64,000 nucleotides of DNA from Blastocystis sp. Blastoise (taxonomy: Eukaryota; Sar; Bigyra; Opalinata; Blastocystidae). The translations under genes and the position numbers were made by a program. The stretch covers positions 2,323,978-2,387,977 of the forward strand of contig JBBPEB010000014.1 of the NCBI GenBank assembly GCA_039096225.1. Direction: 5' to 3'. Shown piece by piece: positions 1 to 14,683 of this stretch. Each line of letters opens with the position of its first letter. The stretch's first letter is position 1. The notes under the pieces were generated by a model, which worked only from the letters and a program-made list of their open reading frames with translations, was not told the origin of the DNA and made no database searches.

Positions 1-542
1 TAATAGGACATGTTAATCTACAAATACCATCTGAACATAATTGATATGTAGATATAAAACAACTATATGTATTATTATTTGAATATAAAATAGGAATAAA
101 AATAGATAATGTTGTAGAATCATAATGAATATTAATTTGATTTGATTTTTCTTTAGAATAAATAGAATAATCATAATAATGATAAGGTGAATAAATAGAT
201 CTTCCTACTTGTTGTCCTGATGGTGATATAAATATAGAATTACAATCGATATTGATATCTACACAAATACCATTAGGACATCTTTTAGGAGATGTAGTAG
301 GACAAGGAGGAATAGGAGGACAAAGAGAAATATCACGAAAAGACCCATCAGGACATAATGTAATCGAAGAAAAAGGAGAAGGAGAAGGAGAAGGAAGAGA
401 TGAAAATAATGTTATATTTAATGTTTCACAATAAAGAGGAGAAGATACACATAAATCATTATAACAATGATAAGGAAGATTCTCAGGACAATTTGATAGT
501 AATGGACAATCACCTTCATTTAATACACATGTACCTATAAAA

Positions 543-574
<32 letters not shown>

Positions 575-3500
575 CCATCAGGACATTCTACAGGTAAATG
601 TGAAGGACAAAAAGGAAGTCTTTCTGGATCTTGCTAAATATAGATATTATTATTATATTAATAAAATAAAAATAAAAATAAAAATTAATAAAATAAAAAA
701 TAAATAAAAAAACAAATAAAAAAACAACATACATTACAATTTATACACGGTTTACATAAACTATAATGAGCTACACAACTCATATCATCACATAGAAACG
801 GAATATCTTTTGGACAAATAGGTCTTTTTGGACAACTTCTATATATAAAACTAATTTCTTGATCTGTTTCTTTTCCTTGTATTAATGTATAATTTTCTAT
901 AGAATTATAAGGATTATCAGATTGATCTTCATTTATAATATTTAAAGATAATAAAATAGGTGAATATCGCTGACCATGTAAAGGAATACAATCTCCAGAA
1001 GCACATGCTTGAGAATGATATATAGAACATCTATTTAATAATAAACATTGTGAAGGATGAGAAACACATTGACCATTTGGACATATATAAGATTGATTAA
1101 TAGGACAAGAATATGTATTAGAATTTAGAATAGAAGAACATTCATTTCTTGTAGAAACACAAGTACCATTAGAACATAATATAGGATGAAGAGGAGAACA
1201 ACCATTAATAAATGTACATTCATTAGCATTCCTTACACATTCTCCTCGAATACATTTATAAGGTCTTTCATGAGGACAAGAATGATAGGTATATTCAGTT
1301 GTACAATTATAAGAATATTTCACACAACGACCTGTTGGACATTTATAGGGAGATGATAATGGACAACCTATATATATTATTATTATTATTATTATTATTT
1401 ATTTATTTATTAATTAATATATATATGTAATAATAATAAACTTACCATTATCACTAAGACAATCTTCTTCTTTTTCAACACATAATCCATTATATAATCC
1501 TGTTTTACACATATAATTATAAGGAGATGTACATATAGTTCGATCAGTACATAAAGAAGAAGAAGCACGACAACTACCATCAGAACAACGAATATAATTT
1601 GTATTATAATTACTTGTATTACAAGGCATAATCAAAGGACAATCTGTATACGATTTCACACATATACCTATAGCACATCGAATTGGTTTATCTTCACTAC
1701 ATAATGAAGGAAGACTAGAAAAATAAGAATATAAATATTGACGATCTACAAAATAAACTAAAGGAGATTCAAAGAGTTCTGAAGAAAATAAGGATAGTTT
1801 ATTATTAGTATTATTATTTTTGTTAAATAATTTATGTTCATATTCATTTAATAAAGGAGATGATTTCTGAAGATTATTTTCTGTAAAGAAAGATTTATCC
1901 ATATATTTCATAAAAGAATCGATTATTGTATTATATAGAGTATTTATTATAGATTTTATATTATTCATTATTTTATTAAGATAACTATTATTATTTATAT
2001 CTGTATTCAATAATGAATTAACAAATAAAGAAGGAGAAGGAGATGTATCTTCAGGAATAAATGAATAAGAAGAATAAGGACAATAAAAAGTAGATATCAT
2101 ACATAAACCATTCTCACATTGTTTATATGGAGCAACACATAAAGCTAGATAATATTTATTTATTATTATAAATATAAATATTATTATTATTATAAATAAA
2201 ATAATAAAATAAAATATAATAAAATAAAATAAAATAAAATAAAAATAAACAAACATACGACTACATTCTTCATCTTCTTTAATACATTCACCATTATAAC
2301 ATGATTTAGGTTTAGAAGAAGAGCAACCATTCGAAAGAGGACAATCTTCTATAGATTGACGACATGTACCATCTAAACAACGTATATATCCATTAGTATT
2401 ACAAGTCCAATCACACGAAGAATGATAAATATCTATATTATTCTTTGAACTATCTTTTGTATAACATATTAATGTATTATGACACCATCCACTAAATTGA
2501 TCATTATTACAATTATCATTCGATATACATTCTTCTTTTGAAGATACACATAATCCTGAAATACATTTATAAGGTTTAAACATAGGACATAAAGGTTCAG
2601 AACATAAAGAAGAATCACGAACACATGTACCATCAGAACATAAATATTTATCATAACTACAAAAACCAGTCACATAATGATCACTTTCCATTGAATATTT
2701 ATCTAAAAAAAGATATTTATTATATTATAAAAAAATATATATTATTATAAAAAGATATATATATAAAATAAAATAAAATAATAAAATAAAATAAAACAAC
2801 AATAAACACCTACTATAATAACCTTCATATCCATTAATACAATCACTTCGATCTTTAACATACTCTCCATGAATACTACAGAAACTAGTAAATTTAGTAA
2901 CTTGTCTTGCTCCTGTAGTAATACATTTTCCATTAAGACAATTCGAAGGTACATAAGGAGGTATAGGTGGACAATCATCTTCAGAAACATGACATGATTG
3001 ATCCCAACATAATATAGGATTTGTAGTTGGACAATATAATAATGGACATTTCTTTGTTATAAATACACAACTACCATCATTACATAATTTATAATTAATA
3101 GGACAATGAATAGTATTAAGACATTGATTCTGATGATAATGACATAATCCATCACTACATAAAATAGGTTTATTTCTTGGACATATACGATAAGAAGGAC
3201 ATTGTTCACTTTGAGATATACAACTACCCTCTATACATCGTTTACTACCTTTAGGACAAAGAGGAGGAGGAATAGAATTCGATAAGATATTCGATTGAAA
3301 GGATGTATCTGTAGATAATGGATCCCAATAATATTTATTTATAGAAGTTAAAGATCCTTCTATAGAAGCAATAGGATCTCCTGTAGGTATAAAATAGGGA
3401 GATATACTATATATATAATAACTATCATCACTATAATGTATATTATATCTTCTACAAGGATAAAATTGATAATTACGTGAACATAAATGTTGATATCGAT

Positions 3501-5903
3501 CTTTTATTTTATTTATACAATTATTTATATCTTCTTTATTATTATATACATTACATACATCGATATACATTTCTAAATATTTACTAACACATTGTTCTAT
3601 TGTATGTTTTATATTTAAATCTGATTTATCATGATATTCTGTTATATCTAAATATTCTTCATTATATTCTTGTAAAGAATTATAGATATAAGGGAATATA
3701 TTGGTAACACCATAAGTACTATCTTCAATCATATAACAACCTCCATCTTCACATCTCATTTCATTATCTCTACATACAGATATAGTAGGACATAAATAAG
3801 AATGTTCTACACATATTTTTTGATAATCACACATATAGAATCCTAATGGACAATGATAATTAGATTCATCAGTACATAATGAATAAGAAGATACACAATA
3901 ACCAGTATCACATAATATAGGACTCGTAGTAGGACAAATAACAGGACTTGAACATAATAAACTATTTCGTACACATGTTTTACTAGAAGAACAATAATAT
4001 GGATAAGCAGAAGGACAATGAGATGTTAATAATATTGAAGGAGAAGGAATAGTTATATTTGTAGTTGTTTCTAAAGATTTATTTTATTATAGTTTTTATT
4101 ATAGTTTTTATTATATAATATATATATATACTTCCTTGTTGATTTCTTTCAATAAAATGAATTTGTGAATAACAATCTTGACTATTTTCAACACAAGTAC
4201 CATTATCACAAAGAATAGGTTTTTCAAAAGTACATAAGATACTAGGTCTACATTGTTGATAGAATAAAGCACATCCTCCATTAGGACAATTTATATAAGG
4301 AGATCGACAAAGAGGTGTTTGAGAACAATAAAAAGATGAAGGTTTACATGTATTATCAGGACATAATACAAGAGGAGAAGGACATGTAAATTTATTAAAG
4401 AAAATATATAAATATATAAATAAATATATAAATATAAATATATAATAATATTATAAAGGATATGTAACATGTGTTGGACATTCAAGCATAGAAACAACAC
4501 AAGTATTATCATTACATTTATAAAAGTTTTTTGGACAATTTGTATAGATATTAATGATTGTAGATTCATTTAAAGATTTTTCATAAATAATATTATTATA
4601 AGCATCTTTATGATAGAGAGGATAAGGAAATAAAGTAGTTTCTTCATTATTATTATTATTAATAGTTTTAATAGAAGAAATAGTTTGAATATTATTATTA
4701 AGAATAGAAGAAGATGAATATAAATTCATATTTTTTGATCTTGTATTCGGTGCACTTTCAGATAAATTTAAATATAAGAATTTATTATCATATTGATAAT
4801 TATAAGTTTCACCAAAAATAAATATAGAATCCGAAATACATTGATTTGAAGGAGATAAATGATAATATCTTGGACATGTAATTGAAGAAGGACATAAAGT
4901 AGCATTCTTAACACAATATCCTTGAGGACATCGATAAGGATAGGTTAATGGACATGTTGTATATATACATTCAGATATACTATAATTATAATATTTATAA
5001 TATTTATTATTATATATATACTTATGTGTACACATTCCATCAGGACATAAAATAAGTGGTTTAGGACAAAAACGAAGAGAAGGACATTCAATTGGATCAA
5101 TAACACAACTTTTCTATTTATATATTTATTATTAATATAATAAAAAAATTAAAATCATAAAATAAATACTTTATCCCAACATAAAATAGGAGCATAAGAA
5201 GGACATTGAATAGAGTTTTTATATTGATTACATTCTTCTACAGATACTGCACAAGTAACTAGATCTCCACAAGTAATTGTAGAAGGTGGACAATGAACTT
5301 GTTGAGGACACATTTGTTTATTTATAGCTATTGCTCCATCAACACATATTACTTTATTTGTATCATGTATAGGAAAAGAAGGACATCTAAAAATATATTA
5401 TATTATATTAATTATAAAAAATAAAATCAATATATATACTTCATATAATTATCAACACAAGCTCCATTTTCACATATATATCCATGACAAGTACAATTAT
5501 GAATATCTTGTTGACAACCTATATGAATATCTTCAGATTCACGATTCATACAAGCTTCCATTCCTAGAGGACAAGTAAGACTATTATGACAATCATTCCA
5601 ATCAGAAACACAATGAATATCTTGTCCATTATCAAAGAATTCTATAGGATTCTTTATGTAATTACCATTCATATTATTATAACATATATAAGGACTAAGA
5701 GAAGAATGCTGTTTACATAAAGAAGGAAGGAAAACAAGATTTGGTTGAGTACCTAATAATATCTTTGTATAGATTTCTGTATTTGTAAGATCATCCCAAG
5801 TAATATCTGTTAAATAAAAATCTATAGATCCATAACCATATAAAGGAGATAATATAGTTAAACTATGTATATAAGGAGTCTGAGATTTGAAAGGAATAGT
5901 CAA
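1..5903 (-). repeat. Array of about 40 short Cys modules encoded in the giant gene
   Basis: The predicted protein repeats C-P-x(3)-P-x(2)-C-x-[DN]-G-x-C-[VH]-x(5)-C, about 20 residues per module. Examples are CSYDKYLCSDGTCVRDSSLC, CPKGSKRCIEGSCISQSEQC and CPINYKLCNDGSCVFITKKC. Modules are spaced 20-30 residues apart; a few carry long Ser/Asn-rich or Tyr-rich insertions (for example about 1.73-2.09 kb and 3.3-3.7 kb). The Cys spacing loosely recalls LDL-receptor class A modules (C-x-D-G-x-C) but lacks the acidic Ca2+-binding S-D-E tail, so I do not call them LDLa. Several modules have lost one Cys or the Asp-Gly turn. The array runs off the left edge. Confidence 0.65.
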
Positions 5904-8007
5904 TCGAAGCTATATAGAAATATTTATAAATAATAATTATTAAATATATATATAAAATCATACAGATCTTTGTTTTCCACTTGAATCAAGAGTAATAATA
6001 GCAAATAGAGTTTTATTGGATGTATTAATATCTAATAAATTCCCTAATGCATCACGAATCTTAATAATCATAGTCACATCTGTATATAGAGAAGTACTCT
6101 CTGAAATAAATGATATATATGTATTTGTATATTCAGGTTCTAAAGGAGAAAGAGAAGTAAGTTTATTAAGAAATATATAGATATATTTTTATAATTATAT
6201 TATATATAATATAAAGGATATAGATAATGATATTGAAGATATTGATGATTATTAATAATAGGATAATATATATAATCACCAGAATAGATTAATTTATATT
6301 CACAAGTATAGGAATCCTTTATAAATATACAAGGGAATAGTTCAGTATGAAGAATAGGATTTCCATCACCCTCTATATCCAGTGATACATCCATTTCAAT
6401 AGAAATAGAATAGGCATCGAATTCTATTGGACGTTCATATATATCATAAAGATATACATATATAAAACAAGTTGTATTCACACGTTCACATTCATCATTC
6501 TTAAGGACTATATTTATATTTATATTCATTTATTTATATAATAAGAATACTTGTAGATTGATATCTGATTTGTGCTGGATAGAGTTGAATCTTTAATAAT
6601 GGAAAAGGAGAAGTTGAATTATAATATAATTGAAGTGTATATTCAGTTAGTATATTTATTAAAGAAAATAATTTTTATTTTTTGAATAAATATTTACTTA
6701 TATATAAATAGGATATAATTTCCAGGATGAGTAGAAGTTAAATCATTATAAATTATCAAATATTGACCTATATATAAATATTATTTTATATTATATTATT
6801 ATATATATACCAAGTTCTTTATCATATAATTGAACATTCAAATGAGGTGGAATAAACATTGTATTCGACTATATAGAATACTAATAATACTATATATATT
6901 ATATAATAAATATACAGAAGATGTAATAGCCATAGAGAATAGATTTGTGTCAAAATAGGTATATACAGGATTCCCATATATATCTACAGTAGATAATAAG
7001 AATGATCCTTTTGTCTATTAATATATAATATAATATATAATGTAATATATAAATATATACATTTTCTCTTAATCCATGTATACTACATAATCCATCAGGT
7101 AACTTATCTTCATTCTCTAAGGGAGAACAGGAATATATATAGGAAGTAGCTTCTGATGGTTTTATAATAGCTTGTATTGGAGAATTCTATTTATATATAT
7201 ATAGAATATAATAATATAATAAATATACTAATAAAGCTACTCCTGATAGTTTTACATATATATCATAGTTTCCAATTGTATATAAATATAACGAAAATAC
7301 ATATACATTTCCATAAATTAATATTGCATAACTATATAATAATTATAATAATAATAAATATATATACCTATCTGTTTCTATACGAGTTTCATTCTTATAT
7401 ATTTCTATATATAATTCTTTTGATATATCTTCTTCTATTGTATTATTAAAGGAGTGATTATTAAGAAAATATTTATTTATATAATATATATAAATAATAA
7501 TAATATAAAAGATATATCAAAGAGATGAACATGAATGAAAATTTGAGTACCAGCTATATAAGCTATATATATAAATAATAATGATAATAAATATATATAT
7601 ATACTTTTATTGATTCCTTCATCATCTAATAATTCTATATATATAATAATAATAAAAATACATATAATAAATACCATTTTTTCCATAATCTTCATAATTA
7701 GGAACAGGAATAGGATTATTATTAGAAGGGAAATGAATAAATGATTGTTGAGGGTCCATAATTGATGGAGAAATAATCAATTGAAATTGTTGTTCATAAT
7801 GAACTTGCTCAAGAGAAAATGTTATAGTATATGTATCAGCATCAATATAATACATTCTATATAATAATAATAATAATATAATATATATAATATATACTTT
7901 GTATAAATAGTATTATGATCAAAAATAAAGATAGCTGGTTTATTCCCTGTGCAATAAGGTAAATCACATACATTGAGATTATTACCCTTAGAATCAATCA
8001 CTTTATA

Positions 8008-8039
<32 letters not shown>

Positions 8040-10877
8040 TATATACATGTTGATTTTAAGAATGGTTGAATATAAGTAGGATTAATATCATTACCATAAA
8101 TATCTCGTGGATGAAATGTACAATTAAATTCTATTCCTGTAGTTAATTCATCAGGACAAAGTAAATAAGAAGGAGATCCAAGAAGATCTATATAATTATA
8201 TTATTATTATATATTATATATTATATATATACTCATATTAGGATAAGCATAAGTAGTAGTAGTAAGTATTTCTATATAGGGTTGATCTTCAAAGGATGTA
8301 GAAATAGTAATAGTATATAGATCTCGATAAGAAGAAAGATGAAGAGGAGAATCTATTAGAAACTATATAAATATTAATTATATATATATTATTATATATA
8401 CATGAATATGATTATTGTTGAGAGTATAAGAATAGAGAAGAGGAGGAGAAGAAGTTAAATTGAATTGTTGATTTATAGGAATAGGACTATATAATAATAA
8501 TATTAATAAAAAAAATAAATATACATTTCATTATTATGAATATCTTTAACAATAACATCTAATTCTCTTCTTATTTCAGGTACAAATCCCATACTGAATG
8601 TTCCTGAATAGGTTGATGATAAAGAATACTTTAAACATGTGAATGTAGTAATTGTCACTGATGTATCCAATATAGGCATATTATTATATAATAATATAAA
8701 CGTATAATTACGAGCAGTAGGAAGATGAGGTATAGTTGTATATAGATTAAAGAAAATAATAGTATTTAATTAGTATTATTAATATATATATATAAAAGGA
8801 TATTTATAAGTACCAAGTGATATAGTTTCAACTATATACATAATTCCATCATAATAATCTTCATCTATATTTATCCTATATATATATTTATATTTATATA
8901 ATAATAGAATACCATTTAAGATTAGATTGTTGACCCGTAATAATATGTTGATTTTCATCAAATATTTGAAATGAAAAGAATGGATCAGTTTCTAAATTGA
9001 CATTTAATATCGATGATACATGAAATTTAAGAGGAGATGTTAATCTATAAATATATTGAAAATAATTAAAAAAATATATATACATGAATAAAGAATAAGG
9101 AAGAGAAGATAGAGTAACAGGAATATCTTTAGAGAATAGATTATCTTGTTTATTTTGAAAGAATAGACGTATATATAAATAAGGATATTCTGATTCAGTA
9201 AGACCAATAATAGAAGACATTTCAACAATATAATGAATATGAATACTATAAATAAATATAAATAATAAATAATAAATAATATTAACATACGTATTATTGA
9301 GTATATGTTTATCTACAGTAAAAGGAGTATCTTCTAAAGTATCAGCTCGTCGAATATCTATATCAATATATTCTCCTTCATGATTATATATAGAAAAAGA
9401 AGGATCTTCTTTTGAATATCCACCTTCTTCAATATAATATGTAGCATTCAATGAATTAAAATATTCATCCTATTATAAATATATAACAATAATAATAATA
9501 ATAAATAAATACTTTTAAATTCATATAGATATCTCCACAAATAGAAATATTAGTAGAATCACAATAAGAAACAAATTCAATTCCAGTCCCATGAATATCA
9601 GTATGAGCAATATAAAGAGTACCAGGAACAACAGCTATTATATATATTATATTATAAATATAAATATATATACTTAGATAAGAATCATAGATATTTCCAG
9701 AAACTAATGTAATCAATGAAATCTTATGGAATCCTGATACTTTAGCAGGTATAGAACATGTACTAAGAAGACTTATTGAATCTGGATTCATAACATCATA
9801 ATAAGTATTTCGATCTATATAAAATTATATTCAAATTATATATATTTATATATACCTTCTACATAACTATAATCACATATTTTATATACACTTTGTAAAT
9901 TAATTACTGAATTATTATATCTATAAATAATATATATATAAATAAAGAATAATAAAATAATTACATATCAAAGAATTTGATGTTTATAGGAATAATATCA
10001 CCAGCAGTATAAAGAGAATCATGAGTTACTTTTATTGTAGATGTACTATATATATATAAGAGAATAATAATAATTAATATACATTTCAGTAGAAGGTATA
10101 GTAGTGATATTCAATTCTAAAGAGGACCAAATATTATCTTCAGATAAACAATCTATTTTCACAGTTATATTTCTAACTTTTGAAGGTAAATGAATAAATG
10201 TATAAAGAGGACAAATAGAAGTATATTGATATTCTTGTGTATATATATCAAGAGAAGGAGATGTTGAAAATGAATAAAAAGATTTCTGAGTATACTATAT
10301 AATAATAATATATTATAATATAAATATATAAATATACTTCTCCATCACCTTTAATATACACTTTATATTTATCTCTTCGATTATCTAAACAATATCCATC
10401 ATCATATATATCTCTTGTATATATATACATATACGTTAATGTACCTGCAAAACTAATAGGACTGTAAAAAGTAGAATTAAGAAATATATATAATAGTATT
10501 AAGAGAATATAATATAAAATAAAATAAAATATAAAAAGGATATATAGATTTCAGTTTTCGAGCAATCATTAGGACTAATTCTACTTTGAATAGTACAATA
10601 TATATAAGAATTAATTGTATCAATATCTTCTTCTTCTTCTTGATTTAGAAGACGTACATATAAATGACCATTAGAAATCTCACGAAAGAAGCGAATGGAT
10701 AATGTATATTGTGAAGTAGAATCCATAGTGATTCTATAACTAAAGAATTGATCGGATTCACCTGGAAATAAAGGAATATCAAATCCTTCTGAAGATGTTA
10801 CATATAATTTTATTATAAAATTATTCTGATTCACTAAATTATAATAACGATCTCTTACTATTAATGTAAACTATATA

Positions 10878-10914
<37 letters not shown>

Positions 10915-13900
10915 CAACACTTCTATATAAAGGAATAATTGAATAGATAGTAGAGATAGAAGAGTAGAGATAAGAAGGAACATCACTATATACTGATAAT
11001 TGGAATGGAGTATTAATCACACATAAACCATTCACACTATAGAAAATATTATTATAGATTTATATATATTTACATCCATCTAAAATAAACAGATTCTGAA
11101 GTATAAGAAACAAATTGATATATTAATTTTTCATGTAATGGATCTATATATATATAATAATCATAATAATAAATATATAAAATACCTTCTTTTGAAGTAA
11201 AGAAATAAGATTGATCTGTATTTAATAGAATTGTTCCTGTAAATAATGTTGTAGGAACTGTATTATTATATTCATCACGAAAATATATTTCAAAATTATC
11301 TATATATATATGTTATTATTATATAAATATAAAATAAATATAAATATATACGAATAACACCAACACTAGTAGTTTTATTTGGTGGTATAAAAATAGTATT
11401 TGAAGGAAGAAGAGAACCATGAGTTACTGTCCATGCAGATAAAAATGGAGAATAATGAATAGGAATACCATCTACTGTTATATAAATATCATATATAGCT
11501 ACATAGAAAGCTTTTAAATATAAATAAAGAGAAGAAGAAGAAAGATAGGAGAAGGTATATGTAGGAAGAGATGGAACTATATATATATATATAGAATAAT
11601 AAATAAATAAAATATAAATATACCCTTTCGATCACTAATAAAAGTGACTTTAATTCGTTGTTCGAGATCGATATCTATAGGTATTTGTCCACATCGACTA
11701 TTAAGGAATAATTGAAGTGGATATATAGATCCTGCAGTACTCGTGAAGAAGAGAGGATATTCAGAAGGAGTAATAGTAGTAGAAGTCAAAGGAATCGTTG
11801 ATACTGTAGGAGATATCAATTGGATACCCTATTCAATATAATTATATTATTATTATTAATATATACATGTTCTGGTGAAATAATTTCTAAATAATATCCT
11901 GATGATAAATGAGAGACAGAATCCTATATATATAATAATAATAATGATTATATATAGAATAATACAAGATTGATATTGAGAGTATGTTTATTAGAGAGAT
12001 AGAGATGAAGTTGATTATATCTAGAGATCAACTGTAGAGTTAATTGTCCATTATTATAGAAGGAATAGGATACTGAAGTAATTATAGAAGGAGATTTTAT
12101 TGTAGGAGGAGTATCACCAGGTAAATATACTTGAAGAACTATATATTTATTATTTAATATTATTATATTTATATACTATTTTCATTAAAGAAGAATATAT
12201 AAGAATTAGATTGAGAGAAACATCGAGATTGAAGTATATTATTATAGGGAATATCAGGGTTTATTACAGGAGTAGAAGAAGAATATTGTATATAAGGATG
12301 AAGAAGAATACAAAAAGGAGATATGGATTCTATATATATATAATATAATATATAGTATATATATACCTAAATAGATATTTGATTTAAATTGAAGTATTTC
12401 ATACATATAAATATGATATCCAAATATTGATGTTTTATTAAGAGATACAGTCTAAATATATATATTAATAATAAATATATATATATACTTGTTGTTGAAT
12501 ATGAATATTTTTGAAATCTCTTGTACAATAATAAGGATTTTCTCCTTCACTGTTTAAAGTACTACTATAACTATTTCCAGAGAGATTAATACTACTATTC
12601 ATATTCGGTATAGTTGTAGTATCTTCTTTATCAATAATCATAAAAACTACTTTAGAGAGAAGAGGAGCATCACAGAGAAATGTCAAATTCGTTTGAGTTA
12701 TAAAACGAGATATAGAATCTATAGAATAATATTATTTTATTATTATTATTATGTATACTTGATTGAGTTCCACATGTTCTAGAAGCAAAGAATATAGATA
12801 TAGAATAGGTGATTCCAGGAATAAGACCTAATTTATCTGCATAATTCGTTATATTAATATGAGAACCAACTGGAGTGTTATAACTATATATATAATAATA
12901 TATAATATAATATATAATATAAATACCCTCCATAATCTAAGAATAAATGTTTATTAATAAAAACCCATAATCCATTATTGGTTTCAAAATCTATAAATTG
13001 ATCTGTTCTATTCTCATATCTATATATATAATAATAATATTTTATAAATATAAAACAATAATAATATACAAGAAAAATAAATTTGTTTTCATAGTAAACC
13101 AGCATTTCTTACCAATATATTCTTCTATTGGACTTAATGCATATCCTCCTTTTACATCTGTTAAAGGAAAATAAGTAGGACTAGAAGATATAAAATATTA
13201 TAGATATATATATACTAATTAAGTGTAAGAAGGTTTTTGGTACCCATAATACCAATAAGAGGAAAAGAGAAAGAATATGAATTATTACTTTCTGTAAACC
13301 ATGTATTGAAGGTAGAATATGTAGAATTCATAGATGCACTATAAAAAAGAAGAATAAAAATAGTATTATAAAAATATATATATACACAGGAAGATCATAA
13401 TCATTGAGTTCTGATTCAACGAATCCAGTTTCTTTAGAACTTCCCCATTTCTGAAAGTCAGTATTTCCTTGGGGATCTAAGCAACATAATCGAGAAATCA
13501 CTTCATTATTATGGAAATCATCAGTAATATCCTCTACGAAACAACATCCATCTCCTGCAGCAGTATAATCATAATAGGTACTCATTGTATATATTATAGC
13601 TATAAAAAATTATATTCATTAATTATATATAAATATACGAGAAGTAGCAACAAAAATTCGAATATTATTATCAGCATAATCATTCACTTTATCACATACT
13701 GTTTCTACTCTATCTTCTTTTGAATATAAATTTGAATATATATATCTATATATAATATAATAATACAAAAATAAATAAATATATACTTTGGATAATTTGA
13801 AGGTTGTTTTGTAATAAAATTATCTGTATAATGAATAATACAATCACGAATACCAAATCCTTTCTCATCAACATATAATGCATATACTCTATATATATTA

Positions 13901-14683
13901 ATAATAATTAATAATATATATATATACTTATAAGTGACTGATTTTGTTTGTATTTCAATATATTCACCTCCAGGAAGTGATTGACAAGATTCATAAGGCC
14001 ATTGATTTGTTATGAATTCATTAAATGTAGAATACTTTTGAAAAGTCATTATGAAATATTCATCATCAGACCAACCATTTATATTCAATATTAACAACTT
14101 TAACGAGGTTCCTGGCAATAACGAAATAGGAAGGGAACCTATAAATATATTTCAATTTATATTTATTTTAATAGATAAATGTGATGATAAGAATCATAAA
14201 TTTCATATTTTTAGAAATAAATAAATTATAAAAATCATACCAATTACGTCGTAATCTCTGAATGAATTATTCTCTATGTTCTTAAAGCCTGTAGGATTCG
14301 ATATATGTTCTATATAACTTCGTTTATCTGTTATAAAGTCATTATTGGAATTCGAATAAAACATTTCCCACATTTGACCTTGAAAATGATAACAATAAGT
14401 CTAAATAAATTTATAAATGATTCTAGAATTCTATTTATGTATCATTACATACAAGATAAACTTCATTACGATCTTTTCCTATCCAAACATACTCAGAATC
14501 AAAATAATAATCACCTCCTTGTTTTATCATACAATCTTGTACAGGCAATTCTCTTGATTTACCTATTCAATTATGTGGAATATTATGGAATTAAGAGAAT
14601 AGAAAAAACAAACCTAATTTCTTTCCAGAATTAACTGCTAAACATGTAGTATAGATGAATAAGAGTAGATATAATATTCTCAT
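1..14683 (-). CDS. Giant secreted PA14/filamin-like/Cys-module protein, 3' end outside window
   Basis: The start is the ATG at 14683-14681, which opens a signal peptide (MRILYLLLFIYTTCLA). Exon 1 is 14614-14683; exon 2 starts at 14562 after a 51-nt intron, and phase fits through exons 2-4. From there to base 1 the minus strand is a continuous series of open exons of about 60-500 nt separated by A/T-only introns of about 40-80 nt (donor GTATAT, acceptor TATAG). No gap is large enough for a gene boundary. Order of parts: signal peptide; PA14/fibro-slime-like domain (about 12.7-13.6 kb); long beta-rich region with recurring D-x-Y-G-N phrases (about 5.9-12.2 kb); about 40 Cys modules (1-5.9 kb). 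I expect an adhesion, matrix or surface protein. The C-terminus and any membrane anchor lie left of the window. Splitting into two genes is not excluded but I see no second signal peptide or stop-plus-spacer. Most internal exon edges are unassigned. Confidence 0.72.
5940..12160 (-). other. Filamin-like beta-sandwich repeat region of the giant gene
   Basis: Successive exons carry a phrase typical of filamin/ABP280-type immunoglobulin repeats, a hydrophobic strand followed by D-x-Y-G-N or D-x-x-x-N. Examples: FTLIVRDRYYN near 10.85 kb, FEIYFRDEYNN near 11.28 kb, FHPRDIYGND near 8.1 kb, VDIYGNPVY near 6.98 kb, KIRDALGNLLD near 6.05 kb. Spacing suggests repeats of roughly 90-120 residues, perhaps a dozen or more, each split by one or more introns. 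In filamins these domains form rods that resist force; in a secreted protein they would act as a spacer that projects the PA14 head. The assignment rests on the recurring phrase and the beta-rich, Cys-poor composition. Confidence 0.45.
12670..13600 (-). other. PA14 / fibro-slime-like domain exons of the giant gene
   Basis: Across several exons the minus strand reads TGFVESELNDYDLPV, then a Phe/Trp-rich stretch with STFNTWF, a YFPLTD-like phrase, then NNGLWVFINKHLFLDYGG, and finally ITYSISIFFASRTC. This order matches the fibro-slime/PA14 pattern seen in Dictyostelium prespore-inducing-factor-like proteins and bacterial fibro-slime proteins: a GMV..L..DGKPVY-like start, an FFPL phrase, a D-x-x-W-V-F-I-N-x-x-L-x-x-D-L-G-G core and a FFxxER-like end. 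The core Asp/Asp pair of the family is here Asn-Asn-Gly-Leu, so Ca2+/sugar binding may differ. PA14 domains are generally carbohydrate-binding or ligand-binding beta barrels; the ligand here is unknown. Confidence 0.6.

Noticed and set aside
252-434. Plus-strand 60-codon frame rich in Gly/Glu
   Set aside because: It is the reverse strand of Cys-module exons of the giant gene; the minus strand has the matching C..DG.CV pattern.
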